From the NCBI GenBank assembly GCA_022827045.1, contig JAJDTQ010000121.1, positions 1 to 33,137 on the forward strand: 33,137 bases of DNA. The letters run 5' to 3'. The DNA is from Candidatus Binatia bacterium. GTDB lineage: Bacteria > Desulfobacterota_B > Binatia > UBA9968 > JAJDTQ01. The position numbers and the translations under genes are program-made. The notes beneath the pieces are model-generated. The model ran no database searches. It was not told the DNA's origin and worked only from the letters and a program-made list of their open reading frames with translations. Numbering within the stretch: the first letter of the stretch is position 1; each line of letters begins with the position of its first letter. This document shows positions 14,946 to 24,135 of the stretch, piece after piece.

Positions 14946-15836
14946 CTACGCAGCAGGTTCCGGCCCGAACCCCGGCGTCCTCCCCTCCAGCAGCGCGCCA
15001 AGCTCTTCGGCGCGGAACTGGAGCCCCATATAGAACGGGCCGAACAGTCCGTAGAGCGCGCTGGCCTCGTCGAAACGCATCTCGTAGACCAGCTTCTTGA
15101 AAACCACCGGATCGTCGGCGAAGAGATCGACCCCCCACTCCCAGTCGTCGAAGCCAATGGAGCCCGAGATGATCTGGGTCACCCGGCCGGCGTAGCCGCG
15201 GCCGATGAAGCCGTGGTCCGCCATCATCCGCTGCCGGTCGGCGAAAGGAGCGTCGTACCAGTTCTTCTCCTCGCCGCGCTTCTTGTCCATGGGGTAGAAG
15301 CAGACGTAGCGCCGGGCGGGGATGTCGGGCCAGAGCCGCCCCTCCATGGTCTTTCGCGCCTGGGCCAGATAGGCCTCCACCTGCTCCTTCCACTCCGGCG
15401 TGTTGGGGGCGATGCCCTTCTCGTTCAGGGAGTCGTAGAGCTGGCCTGAAGCGCTGTAGAGCCCGAGCTCCACCACCGAGAGATAGGATGTGGTCGGCTC
15501 CAGGAAGGGCGCCAGCTTGAGCTGGACAAGCGCCAGCTCGGCCTCGTTCAAAGCGTCGAACGAGTCGCGGAAGTGGATGAGCATCAGGTCGCCCTTGTGG
15601 CCGAGAAGCGAGGCGAGCCCGGTGTGGCCGTTGGACGCGTGCTCCATGGACTTGAGGGCGGCTGCGGCTTCGTCCACGGCCCTCTGGCGCGGCTCCGGAG
15701 CCAGCGCGTTCCACTCCGGCCAGCGGATGCGGAACATCTGGTGTAGGACGCTCCAGCCCTCAAGGGTGAGGGGGACGGGGGGGAGTTGTTCGGCGCGGGC
15801 AGAGACTCCTTTGCGCTTGGAATCACCTTCGGACAC
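14946..15836 (-). CDS. hemQ: Coproheme decarboxylase (HemQ/ChdC)
   Basis: A 296-residue member of the chlorite dismutase superfamily. HemQ converts coproheme III to heme b by two oxidative decarboxylations with peroxide. Tyr181 in FYPMDKKRG is the catalytic tyrosine and His208 in MMADHG the axial haem ligand. Gln221 in VTQIISGS occupies the site that is Gln in HemQ but Arg in true chlorite dismutases. The Tyr-His (27) and His-Gln (13) spacings equal those of the Listeria enzyme. IGFDDWEWGVDLFADDP is highly typical. The start is GTG at 15836 with no clear ribosome site. No other haem gene is adjacent. HemQ belongs to the coproporphyrin-dependent route, unlike the protoporphyrin route of most Proteobacteria, which hints at a non-classical lineage. 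Confidence 0.9.
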   Translation of the reverse strand: MSEGDSKRKGVSARAEQLPPVPLTLEGWSVLHQMFRIRWPEWNALAPEPRQRAVDEAAAALKSMEHASNGHTGLASLLGHKGDLMLIHFRDSFDALNEAELALVQLKLAPFLEPTTSYLSVVELGLYSASGQLYDSLNEKGIAPNTPEWKEQVEAYLAQARKTMEGRLWPDIPARRYVCFYPMDKKRGEEKNWYDAPFADRQRMMADHGFIGRGYAGRVTQIISGSIGFDDWEWGVDLFADDPVVFKKLVYEMRFDEASALYGLFGPFYMGLQFRAEELGALLEGRTPGFGPEPAA

Positions 15837-16188
15837 GACGTCATCAATTAACCCGCTTCGGTGCGCATTTTCAAGCTGAAGCCGTCCCGGCTCTTACGGC
15901 CCCGGGGCCCGTTTACGAGGGGGAACCGCATGGAAATTGACGGGCAGTGTCACTTTCCGAACTGTTCATAATTTTTCTTAAAACTCTAAAGTATTCGAAA
16001 AAATAAAACTGATGGGCACTTCCCATTGTCACTCCCCTGACACTTCCGCCGAGCTCAACATCGTCCTCCCTCCGTTTTTTCATCCTACACGCCAAAATCG
16101 CGCACAAATTCATTGCAGGATGACGATGGCCCTACTCTTGCATGATTATGGTACATGCAGTTCAAAAACGCACCAAAGGAGGGATCGA
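15837..16188. promoter_or_regulatory. Divergent AT-rich regulatory region with a dyad
   Basis: About 350 bases between divergent hemQ and the sigma-54 activator gene. Bases 15966-16010 are strongly AT-rich compared with the surroundings, as expected for promoters. TGTCACT occurs at 15948-15954 and 16027-16033, with a TGACACT nearby. A dyad, TGCATG (16139-16144) and CATGCA (16154-16159), lies 30 bases before the activator start and could be an autoregulatory site. No clean -35/-10 pair or -24/-12 element was found. Confidence 0.4.
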
Positions 16189-17268
16189 ATGGGGCTACGG
16201 AAGAAACGCCCAACAGACGAACCGGATTGCCACACACTTGGCTCCATGATCGGAAAAAGCGAAGCCATACGAAATGTCTTCGATCTCACGCTCAGGATCG
16301 CCGCCAGCGATTCGACTGTCCTCATAACCGGCGAGAGCGGCACAGGCAAGGAGCTCGTCGCGCGGACCATTCACGACCGAAGCAGGCGGGCGGAGCAGCC
16401 GTTCGTTGCCGTCAACTGCGGAGCAATACCCGAGGATCTGCTCGAAAACGAACTCTTCGGCCACGTCAGGGGGGCGTTCACGGGTGCACAGAACTCCCGA
16501 TCGGGACGCTTCATGACCGCCAAGGAAGGGACCATATTTCTCGATGAAATCGGCGAGACCACCCCAAAGCTGCAGGCGAAGCTCCTGCGGGTGCTCCAGG
16601 AGCGCGAATTCAATCCGCTGGGAAGCGACGTAGCCATGCGCACCAATGCGCGCTTCGTCGCAGCCACCAACCGCGATCTACGGGAAGCGATACCGGCAGG
16701 ACAATTTCGTGAAGACCTCTACTACCGCCTGGCCATACTCTCCCTGGAGGTGCCACCGTTACGGACGCGCCGGGAGGACATACCTCTTCTGGTAGAACAT
16801 TTCCTGGAACGCTTCAGCGGCGACCGCCGACGCACCATCGCCGAAGCCGCGATGAACCGACTGAAGGCCTATGACTGGCCCGGCAACGTGAGAGAGATGG
16901 AGAACCTCATCGAACGGTTGATGACGCTGACCGACCACGAGGAGATCCACGTGGACGACCTGTCGGACCTTGGAGGCAACGTGCAGCCAAACCCGCGCGA
17001 CACGAACCTGAACCAGTTCACGCTTCCGAGCGACGGCATCGATATCGACCTGTGCATCCAACGCTTCCAACGGGAAATGATGGTCCAGGCGCTGGAGCGT
17101 TGCCACGGGAACAAGACCGCGGCCGCCAACCTGTTGTGCCTGAACCGCACCACGTTCATCGAACGGATGCGCCGTCACGGCCTGGGCGTGCTCATACCGA
17201 GGCGGGTGGCCTCGCCCAACGGCCACGGATCACGGGATTCGGACGATCCTTCCGGAGCGTCCTCGTGA
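16189..17268 (+). CDS. Sigma-54-dependent activator without sensor domain
   Basis: A 359-residue enhancer-binding protein that remodels sigma-54 RNA polymerase. The AAA+ domain begins after about 18 residues: Walker A GESGTGKE at 48-55, the sigma-54-contacting GAFTGA loop at 95-100, and Walker [10 protein letters not shown] at 114-122. The C-terminus has a Fis-type helix-turn-helix ([20 protein letters not shown]). AGGAGG six bases upstream fixes the ATG at 16189, so the protein lacks an N-terminal receiver, GAF or PAS domain, as in PspF, and must be controlled by a partner protein or by its own level. Its targets are unknown; no sigma-54 promoter was found in the window. The M16 pair starts 42 bases downstream. 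Confidence 0.92.
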   Translation: MGLRKKRPTDEPDCHTLGSMIGKSEAIRNVFDLTLRIAASDSTVLITGESGTGKELVARTIHDRSRRAEQPFVAVNCGAIPEDLLENELFGHVRGAFTGAQNSRSGRFMTAKEGTIFLDEIGETTPKLQAKLLRVLQEREFNPLGSDVAMRTNARFVAATNRDLREAIPAGQFREDLYYRLAILSLEVPPLRTRREDIPLLVEHFLERFSGDRRRTIAEAAMNRLKAYDWPGNVREMENLIERLMTLTDHEEIHVDDLSDLGGNVQPNPRDTNLNQFTLPSDGIDIDLCIQRFQREMMVQALERCHGNKTAAANLLCLNRTTFIERMRRHGLGVLIPRRVASPNGHGSRDSDDPSGASS

Positions 17269-17310
17269 ACACTGTTGCGCCCGCCGCTCCGGGCCGATAT
17301 CTTCAAACTT

Positions 17311-18645
17311 ATGGACTGGACACACCGCATCGCCGGGCTGGCCCTGGCCACCCTGCTTCCCGCCGTCGCCGGAGCGTCGACACCCAGGGGCATGGTCGAG
17401 GTACGGGAGGAAGTCCTGGACAACGGCCTCAAGGTCCTCCTTCTGGAGAACCACCGGAGTCCCGCGGTCACCTTCCAGGTGTGGTACCGGGTGGGGTCGC
17501 GCAACGAGGTGGACGGCAAGAGCGGCATGGCGCACTTCCTGGAGCACATGCTGTTCAAGGGTACCGACAAGGTGGCGCCCGAGGAATATGCCCGCATCAT
17601 CAGGAAGCACGGCGGCCGCTCCAACGCGTTCACCTCCCACGACGCCACCGCCTACCACGCCACCATGAGCCGGGACACCATCGGCATCGCCGTCGAGCTG
17701 GAAGCCGACCGCATGGTGAACACCCGCTTCGAGGAGAAGTACTTCACGCCCGAGAAGAAAGTCGTTCAGGAGGAACGGCGCATGCGGGTGGACCGCCCGC
17801 GCGCGGCGCTGGCCGAGATCACCACCGCCGTGACCTACGCGGTGCACCCTTACCGCCGCCCTATCATCGGCTGGCCGGAGGACATCCAGCGCATGACCCT
17901 GGAGGACATGAAGGCGTTCTACCGGACCTATTACTCGCCCAACAACGCCTTCATCGTGGTGGCTGGGAACTTCGACAGCGAGGAGATGCTGACGAAGATC
18001 CGCGAGACCTTCGGCAAGATCCCCCGCGGCCCCGAGCCCCCGGAGGTGGGGCTCACCGAGCCGCCGCAACGAGGCGAGCGGCGGGTGCTTCTCAAGAAGG
18101 AAGCCCAGCTCTCCTCGCTGGTAATGAACTACCACGTGCCCAACGTCGGCCACCCGGACAGCTATGCGCTGGACGTGCTGGAGATGATCCTGTCGAGGGG
18201 CCGCACCTCGCGGCTCCACCGGGACCTGGTCTACGACCGGCGCATCGCCCGCTACGCCTGGGCCGGCTATCACCGGGTTTCCGTCGACCCCACCACCTTC
18301 AGCATCGGCGCCCAGGCCATGCCGGGCAAGGACATCGCGGAGGTGGAGGCCGCCATCGACGAAGTGGTGGCCGGGGTCCGGGACAAGGGTGTCACCAAGG
18401 CGGAGCTCGACAAGGCCAAGAACCAGGTGGCGGCGGCCTTCATCTTCGCCCAGGAATCCAACCGCGGGCAGGCCATGAGGATGGGTTTCTATGAGATCAC
18501 CGGAGGATGGCGCCGGATGAACGAGTACCTCGGAGGCATCCAGGGGGTCACGGCCGCGGACGTCCAGCGGGTGGCTCGGCAGTACCTCGACCGCGACCGG
18601 CGCACCGTGGGGATCCTGGTTCCCCAAGCGAGGCAACGCTCATGA
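17311..18645 (+). CDS. M16 family zinc protease, catalytic subunit
   Basis: A 444-residue secreted peptidase of the pitrilysin/processing-peptidase family (M16B). The ATG at 17311 opens a short signal peptide (IAGLALATLLPAVAGA). The inverted zinc motif HFLEH is at 75-79, and the third ligand is a Glu of VVQEERR near residue 154, at the usual distance. SNAFTSHDATAYHATM is the conserved substrate-edge segment. The second half is a non-catalytic M16 domain. It overlaps the next gene by four bases (ATGA), so the active and inactive halves are made in step, as in bacterial heterodimeric M16B enzymes that degrade peptides in the periplasm. Confidence 0.93.
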   Translation: MDWTHRIAGLALATLLPAVAGASTPRGMVEVREEVLDNGLKVLLLENHRSPAVTFQVWYRVGSRNEVDGKSGMAHFLEHMLFKGTDKVAPEEYARIIRKHGGRSNAFTSHDATAYHATMSRDTIGIAVELEADRMVNTRFEEKYFTPEKKVVQEERRMRVDRPRAALAEITTAVTYAVHPYRRPIIGWPEDIQRMTLEDMKAFYRTYYSPNNAFIVVAGNFDSEEMLTKIRETFGKIPRGPEPPEVGLTEPPQRGERRVLLKKEAQLSSLVMNYHVPNVGHPDSYALDVLEMILSRGRTSRLHRDLVYDRRIARYAWAGYHRVSVDPTTFSIGAQAMPGKDIAEVEAAIDEVVAGVRDKGVTKAELDKAKNQVAAAFIFAQESNRGQAMRMGFYEITGGWRRMNEYLGGIQGVTAADVQRVARQYLDRDRRTVGILVPQARQRS

Positions 18646-19961
18646 AACGCTGGCTGCCGCTCCTGCTGTGCTCGGTTCTGGCGCCGCAGGCCGCCGCCTT
18701 CGCCGCCATGAACGCGCAACGCGAGATTCTCCCCAACGGGATGGTGCTGGTGACCTCGGAGCAGCCCGCGCTGCCGATTGTCGCCGTGCAACTGCTGATC
18801 CGTGCCGGCTCCCGCTACGATCCCGCGGACCGGCACGGTCTCGCCAACCTCACCTCCCGGCTCCTGACCCGGGGCACCGCCACGCGCGACTCCATGGCTA
18901 TCAGCGGCCTGGTGGAGGGCATGGGCGCCCACTTGGGCACCGACTCGGGCCGCGAGCTGGCCACGGTGGGCCTGAGCATCCTGAAGAAGGACCTGGACAC
19001 CGGTCTGGCGCTATTGGGTGAGGTGCTGACGGCGCCGTCGTTCCCGGAGAGGGAGCTGGAGCACACGAAACAGTCGCTCATGGCCTCCCTCCGGGCCAAG
19101 AAGGACCGCCCCAGCGCCATCGCCCGGGACGCGTTCCGGGCGGCCCTCTACCCCGAGAGCTTTTACGGGCGCCCGGTGCAGGGGTCGGAGGATTCGGTCC
19201 CCGCGCTTGACCGGAACGCCGTCGTGGACTTCCACCGGCGTTACTACCGGCCCGACCGGACCGTTGTCGTGGCCGTGGGCGACATCACCCACGAGGAAAT
19301 CAAGCAGAAGCTCACCGCGGCCCTGGCGGGCTGGCAACCGGGCGGGGGCGAGCCGGATGCGCCGGTAACGCTGCAGCAGCCCAAGCGGGCGCCCGTCAGG
19401 CTGGACCGCGATCTCTCCCAGTCCACCATCATCATGGGCCACGAGGGGCCGCTGCGCATGAACCCCGACCACTACGCCATCCGGATGATGAACCAGATCC
19501 TCGGCGGCGGCGACCTGACGTCGCGGCTCGGGGAGGCCATCCGGAACCGGCGCGGCCTGGCTTATTCGGTCTACAGCTACTTCGTCGCCGGCAGGAACGC
19601 CGGGCGTTTCCAAATGGCCATGCAGACCCGCAACGAAAGCGCCCAGGAGGCCATCGACGTGGCCAGGGCCGAGATCGAGCGGATGCGGCGGGACGGCGTC
19701 ACCGCGGAGGAGCTCCGGGACGCCAAGAGCTACCTCACTGGCAGCTTCGCCCTGGGACTCGAGACCAATGACGACATCGCCGACTTCCTGGGCCAGGTGG
19801 AGTACTTGGGACTCGGGCTGGACTACGTCGACCGCTACCCCGACATGATCCGGAAGGTGACGCAGGAAGACATTCTCCGGGTCGCCCGCAAGTACCTGCA
19901 GCCGGAGAAGCTCATCCTCGTCGTGGTGGGGAACCTCGAAAAGGCCGGCCTCCGGAACTAG
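18642..19961 (+). CDS. M16 family protein, non-catalytic partner
   Basis: A 439-residue secreted paralogue of the preceding protease. The ATG at 18642 overlaps the upstream stop (ATGA) and begins a signal peptide (MKRWLPLLLCSVLAPQAAAF). The zinc site is lost: HGLANLTSRLL stands where HxxEH would be. The C-terminal M16 domain keeps the Arg/Tyr pair (NRRGLAYSVYS) that binds substrate and completes the active site of the partner. This is the standard arrangement of two-subunit bacterial M16B peptidases. Confidence 0.92.
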   Translation: MKRWLPLLLCSVLAPQAAAFAAMNAQREILPNGMVLVTSEQPALPIVAVQLLIRAGSRYDPADRHGLANLTSRLLTRGTATRDSMAISGLVEGMGAHLGTDSGRELATVGLSILKKDLDTGLALLGEVLTAPSFPERELEHTKQSLMASLRAKKDRPSAIARDAFRAALYPESFYGRPVQGSEDSVPALDRNAVVDFHRRYYRPDRTVVVAVGDITHEEIKQKLTAALAGWQPGGGEPDAPVTLQQPKRAPVRLDRDLSQSTIIMGHEGPLRMNPDHYAIRMMNQILGGGDLTSRLGEAIRNRRGLAYSVYSYFVAGRNAGRFQMAMQTRNESAQEAIDVARAEIERMRRDGVTAEELRDAKSYLTGSFALGLETNDDIADFLGQVEYLGLGLDYVDRYPDMIRKVTQEDILRVARKYLQPEKLILVVVGNLEKAGLRN

Positions 19962-19985
19962 TGTCGCGGCCCCAGGATCGGTCCC

Positions 19986-21320
19986 GTGCCGCTTTACGAC
20001 AAGGCCCTCCACATCGTTCGGCGCCTCCGCGAGGCCGGACACGAAGCCTACCTCGCCGGCGGCTGCGTGCGCGACCGCCTCCTGGACAGGCCCCCCAAGG
20101 ACTACGACGTCGCCACCGGCGCTACTCCCCGTGACGTCCAGGCCATCTTCCCCGACACCGTCCCGGTGGGATCGCGGTTCGGCTCGGTGGTCGTGGTATT
20201 GGAAGGGGATCCCTTCGAGGTCACCACCTTCCGCTCCGACGGCCCCTACAGCGACGGCCGCCGTCCCGTCCACGTCCGCTACGGCACCCTGGAGGAGGAC
20301 GTCCGGCGGCGGGACTTCACCATCAACGCGATGATGTACGACCCGGTGGACGACCGGGTCATCGACCTGGTGAACGGCCGCGAAGACCTCGGCCGGGGCC
20401 TGGTCCGGGCCATCGGCGATCCTCATGAGCGGTTCGCCGAGGACCGTCTGCGCATGGTCCGGGCCGTGCGGCTGGCCTGCGGCCTGGGCTTCGCCATCGA
20501 CGGGCCGACGGTCCGAGCCATCCAGAGCCACGCCGCTGCCGTCACCCAGGTGGCCTGGGAACGCATCGGCGCGGAGATCACCCGGACCCTCACCGAAGGC
20601 GGCGCCCGGCGGGGATTCGAGCTGCTGGACGAGACCGGGCTCCTGGAGGTGATCCTGCCCGAGGTCGCGGCCATGAAGGGGTGCGAGCAGACGCCGGACT
20701 ATCATCCCGAGGGAGACGTCTTCGTCCACACCCTGCTGCTGCTCCAGCACCTCGACGCCCCCACCGAGACCCTGGCCTACGGCTGCCTGCTGCACGACGT
20801 GGCCAAGCCGCCGTGCCGTGAGCCGGCCGGCGAGCGGGTGACGTTCCACGGGCACCCGGAGCTCGGCGCCGAGATGGCCACCGAGATCCTGCGCCGCCTC
20901 AAGCGCAGCCGCGCGGTTGCCGAGCGGGTAGCGTGGCTGGTGCGCTACCACCTCCGCTACACCCAGGCGCCGAAGATGCGCCTCAGCACCCTCAAACGGT
21001 TTCTCCGGGAGGACGGCATCGACGAGCTACTGGAGCTCTGTCGCATCGACGCGCTTTCATCCAAGGGTGATCTGGGCTACTACGAATTCTGTCAGCAGAA
21101 GCTCGCCGAGTTGGGCGAGGCGGAGGTGCGTCCGGAGCCGTTGTTGCGCGGGCGCGACCTGATCCGGCTGGGATACGCGCCGGGCCCCTCCTTCTCCGCG
21201 ATGCTGGGAGCGGTGGAGGAGGCCCAGCTCGAAGGCGCCCTCGGCACCCGGGAGCAGGCCGAGGCGTGGGTGCGCGAGCACTATTCGCTGGACAGGAACG
21301 GAGGGAACGACGAACCATGA
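19986..21320 (+). CDS. tRNA nucleotidyltransferase / poly(A) polymerase family, HD domain
   Basis: A 444-residue class II nucleotidyltransferase. Members add CCA, or its A or CC parts, to tRNA 3' ends, or act as poly(A) polymerases. GGCVRD at 25-30 binds the triphosphate and DYD at 39-41 carries the two metal-binding Asp. RRRDFTINAM and EDRLRMVRAVRLACGLGF match the conserved neck segments. An HD phosphohydrolase domain follows (His270-Asp271 in LLHDVAKP, with HPEL and RYHL further on). The start is GTG at 19986. The stop overlaps the ATG of the molybdenum hydroxylase gene, an unexpected translational coupling. With an HD domain a CCA-adding function is most likely. Confidence 0.88.
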   Translation: MPLYDKALHIVRRLREAGHEAYLAGGCVRDRLLDRPPKDYDVATGATPRDVQAIFPDTVPVGSRFGSVVVVLEGDPFEVTTFRSDGPYSDGRRPVHVRYGTLEEDVRRRDFTINAMMYDPVDDRVIDLVNGREDLGRGLVRAIGDPHERFAEDRLRMVRAVRLACGLGFAIDGPTVRAIQSHAAAVTQVAWERIGAEITRTLTEGGARRGFELLDETGLLEVILPEVAAMKGCEQTPDYHPEGDVFVHTLLLLQHLDAPTETLAYGCLLHDVAKPPCREPAGERVTFHGHPELGAEMATEILRRLKRSRAVAERVAWLVRYHLRYTQAPKMRLSTLKRFLREDGIDELLELCRIDALSSKGDLGYYEFCQQKLAELGEAEVRPEPLLRGRDLIRLGYAPGPSFSAMLGAVEEAQLEGALGTREQAEAWVREHYSLDRNGGNDEP

Positions 21321-23611
21321 GCAAGGCGGCAAAACACCAGGTCATCGGCAAGTCCCATCAGCGGGTGGACGGCGTGGTCAAGGCGACCGGCAAGGCCGTC
21401 TACGCCATGGACCTCGAGCTTCCCGGAATGCTCCACGGCAAGGTGCTGCGGAGCCCCTTTCCGCACGCGCGCCTGCTCCGCATCGACGCCTCCAGGGCGG
21501 CGGCGCTGCCGGGCGTGGCGACGGTTCTTACCCGCGAGACCCTCGACGGCATGAACCCGTACTATGGTTCGGCCTACAAGGACCAGACCATCGTCGCGCT
21601 GGACAAGGTGCGCTACGCCGGCGACCCGGTGGCCGCGGTGGTGGCCGATGACGAGGCCACCGCAGCCGAGGCCCTGACGCTCATCGAGACCGAGTTCGAG
21701 GAGTTGCCCGCGGTCACCGACATCGCCGACGCCATCGCGCCCGACGCCCCCCTGGTGCACGAGCAGGTGGCGGACGCCGACGAGCTGCACGGCCACGCCT
21801 ACCGCGTGCCCGAGGAATTCCGCGGCACCAACACCTGCTACGCCTACAACTACGCCCGCGGCGACGTGGACAAGGGCTTCGCGGAGGCCGACGAGATCTT
21901 CGAGGACACCTTCACCTTCCCGCAGATCCAGCACTACCCGCTGGAGCCCCACATCACCATCGCCCGGGTGGAGGACGGGCACGTGACGCTGTGGGCCTCC
22001 ACCCAGGACCCGTTCACGCTGCAGCGCCATATCGCCGAGTTCTTCTCCATCCCCATCAACCGCGTGCGCGTCATCGTGCCGCACGTGGGCGGGGCCTACG
22101 GCGGCAAGCTCTCGGTGAAGAACGAACCGCTGGTGGCGGCGCTGGCATGGAAGACCGGGCGGCCGGTGAAGATCACCCACACCTCGGAGGAGACCTTCCG
22201 CACCATCACCCGCCACCCCGCGCGGTTCCGCATCAAGACCGGCGTCACCTGGGACGGCAATCTCGTGGCACGGGAGTGCGAGGTCCACATGGGCACGGGC
22301 GCGTATGCCGACTACGGGCCGCGGGTGTCCCAGAAGGCCGGCTACCGGGCGCCGGGCCCGTACCGCATCCCCAACGTCAAGGTCAACGCCTACACCGTCT
22401 ACACCAACGCCGTGCCCGCGGGGGCGTTCCGCGGCTTCGGCACCTTGCAGGTCACCTGGGCGTACGAATCGCAGATGGACATGATCGCCCGCAGGCTCGG
22501 CATCGACCCGGTGGAGTTCCGGGTGCGGAACCTGCTCAAGAAGGGCGACTCCTACACCAAGGGCGACACCCTCGTGGACTGCGACCTGGAAGCCGGGCTG
22601 CGGCGCACCGCCAAGGCTCTGGGCTGGGGCAAGAAGAGCCCGGGCGAGAACCGCGGCATGGGCCTGAGTTGCTGCATGAAGGACGGCGGCGGCACCTACA
22701 AGGTGGCGTCCGCGGCCATCAAGATGAGCTCGGACGGCAGCGCCGTCCTGTTCACCGGATCGGTGGAGATCGGACAGGGCTGCCGCACGGCCCTGGCCCA
22801 GGTGGTGGCCGAGGAGCTGTCCCTCCCCTACGAAGCGGTCACCGTGGCCCAGCTCGATACCGATTCCACCCCTTACGACGCGGCCACCAACGCCAGCAGC
22901 TCCATGGTCATCATGGGCCTGTGCGTGGAGCGGGCCGCGGCCGAACTGAAGCGGCAGTTGCGCCGGGCCGCGGCCAAGCTGCTCAAGTGCAAGGCCGGCG
23001 ACATCACCTTCAAGGACGGCCATGTCCGTGGCGGCAAGCGAAAGCGCATGAGCTACGAGCAGGTGCTCAACCAGAACTTCGGCGCCAAGGGCGGCGAGCT
23101 GCTGGCCAAGGGCACCTACCAGGACGTCCACAGCAAGAAGGCGGTGCTGGGCTCGCCCACGACCTTTTGGGAAACGAGCTGGGGCGGCGCCGAGGTGGAG
23201 GTGGACCCGGACACCGGCGTGGTCAAGCTCCTGAAGTACGTCTCCACCGCCGACGTGGGAAAGGCGATCCACCCGCTCCTGTGCGAGGGCCAGGACGAAG
23301 GCGCGGTGATGTTCGCCATCGGCCACTCGCTGATGGAGGAGATGCAGTACGACAACGGCCACCTGCTGAACCCGAACCTCATCGACTACAAGCTGCCGTC
23401 CTTCCACGACATCCCCGACACCTTCCAGACCATCATGGTGGAGGAAGCCAACGGCCCCGGCCCCTACGGCTCCAAGGGCCTGGGCGAAGGCGGCCTCATG
23501 CCCGTCGCCCCCGCCATCGGCAACGCCATCGAGGACGCCGTCGGCGTCCGCGTTCGCGAGCTGCCCATCACGCCAGAGCGGATGTGGCGGGCGATGCGGG
23601 AGAGCGGTTAG
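21317..23611 (+). CDS. Molybdenum hydroxylase large subunit (xanthine dehydrogenase family)
   Basis: A 764-residue molybdopterin-binding subunit of the xanthine dehydrogenase/aldehyde oxidase/CO dehydrogenase family, which hydroxylates aromatic heterocycles or aldehydes with water. The hammerhead domain opens the protein (GKAVYAMDLELPGMLHGKVL). GGAYGGK, GAFRGFG and EIGQG bind the cofactor, and the catalytic Glu724 is in GLGEGG near the C-terminus. The AYxCSFR loop of CO dehydrogenases is absent. The ATG at 21317 overlaps the upstream stop and has GGAGGGA before it. The FAD and iron-sulphur subunits that normally pass on electrons are not adjacent, so they must lie elsewhere or an alternative acceptor is used. 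Substrate unknown. Confidence 0.92.
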   Translation: MSKAAKHQVIGKSHQRVDGVVKATGKAVYAMDLELPGMLHGKVLRSPFPHARLLRIDASRAAALPGVATVLTRETLDGMNPYYGSAYKDQTIVALDKVRYAGDPVAAVVADDEATAAEALTLIETEFEELPAVTDIADAIAPDAPLVHEQVADADELHGHAYRVPEEFRGTNTCYAYNYARGDVDKGFAEADEIFEDTFTFPQIQHYPLEPHITIARVEDGHVTLWASTQDPFTLQRHIAEFFSIPINRVRVIVPHVGGAYGGKLSVKNEPLVAALAWKTGRPVKITHTSEETFRTITRHPARFRIKTGVTWDGNLVARECEVHMGTGAYADYGPRVSQKAGYRAPGPYRIPNVKVNAYTVYTNAVPAGAFRGFGTLQVTWAYESQMDMIARRLGIDPVEFRVRNLLKKGDSYTKGDTLVDCDLEAGLRRTAKALGWGKKSPGENRGMGLSCCMKDGGGTYKVASAAIKMSSDGSAVLFTGSVEIGQGCRTALAQVVAEELSLPYEAVTVAQLDTDSTPYDAATNASSSMVIMGLCVERAAAELKRQLRRAAAKLLKCKAGDITFKDGHVRGGKRKRMSYEQVLNQNFGAKGGELLAKGTYQDVHSKKAVLGSPTTFWETSWGGAEVEVDPDTGVVKLLKYVSTADVGKAIHPLLCEGQDEGAVMFAIGHSLMEEMQYDNGHLLNPNLIDYKLPSFHDIPDTFQTIMVEEANGPGPYGSKGLGEGGLMPVAPAIGNAIEDAVGVRVRELPITPERMWRAMRESG

Positions 23612-23693
23612 CCGGCATTCGTCGTCCGGTTTGGCATGACTACACGCCGTGATTTGGGTAGAGGCTAATCTGGCTAAGCCAAAGGTCCAAGCG

Positions 23694-23805
23694 ATGAAGC
23701 AAGTCAACATGCACGAAGCAGAGTCGCAGCTTTCGAAGCTGGGCCGATTAGCTTGGAAAGGCGAAGAAGTCGTGATCGCGAAGGCCGGTGAACCGTATCT
23801 CCGAT
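23694..23805 (+). pseudogene. Truncated Phd/YefM-type antitoxin
   Basis: From the ATG at 23694 the frame reads MKQVNMHEAESQLSKLGRLA then WKGEEVVIAKAGEPYL, the first half of a Phd/YefM antitoxin (DNA-binding end). After about residue 36 the frame continues into unrelated sequence antisense to the end of higA. The toxin-neutralising half and the toxin gene are missing. The break lies close to the higA 3' end, which suggests that arrival of the higBA module removed the rest. Confidence 0.65.
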
Positions 23806-23824
23806 CCCGACAACGCCTACTACC

Positions 23825-24121
23825 TCACAACGCGGGCTGCGGCCGGTATCGTTGGACATGGATCCGGTCCTGGTCCTTGCGCACCTGCACGAGATCGTAG
23901 GTAGTCTGGCGTCGCAGCCAGAACTCGGCATTCGACCAGCCTGCCTTCTCCAGTCGGAGCGCCATCTCCGGAGAGATTGCCGCGCGACCGTTGAGAACCC
24001 GGGACAAGGTGTGACGGGCGACGCCCAGCACCCTCGCTGCTTCGGTGACGCTTAAACCGAGCGGTTCCAGGCAGTTCTCGCGGATGCTGCGTCCGGGATG
24101 CGGAGGATCGATCATCGCCAT
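23825..24121 (-). CDS. higA: HigA-type antitoxin
   Basis: A 98-residue XRE-family DNA-binding antitoxin. [19 protein letters not shown] is the classic HigA opening, followed by the helix-turn-helix ([20 protein letters not shown]) and the [19 protein letters not shown] segment. Three in-frame ATGs occur within 13 bases. The second, at 24121, is preferred because GGAGG is seven bases before it and almost touches the first at 24127. It follows the toxin gene by 14 bases, the usual toxin-first order. It should neutralise HigB and repress the operon through the palindrome at 24421-24439. Confidence 0.9.
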   Translation of the reverse strand: MAMIDPPHPGRSIRENCLEPLGLSVTEAARVLGVARHTLSRVLNGRAAISPEMALRLEKAGWSNAEFWLRRQTTYDLVQVRKDQDRIHVQRYRPQPAL

Positions 24122-24135
24122 GCTCATACCTCCCG

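Noticed and set aside
16012..16188. N-terminal extension of the sigma-54 activator and a possible -24/-12 element at 16014-16029
   Set aside because: AGGAGG at 16177-16182 sets the start at 16189, and the GG and GC doublets of a sigma-54 promoter are not at the required spacing.
19011..20951. 646-codon minus-strand frame across the M16 and nucleotidyltransferase genes
   Set aside because: Spans two clear plus-strand genes and has no recognisable fold or ribosome site.
21281..23710. 809-codon minus-strand frame opposite the molybdenum hydroxylase gene
   Set aside because: Composition is His/Val/Gly/Asp-biased without motifs, while the plus strand encodes an unmistakable enzyme.
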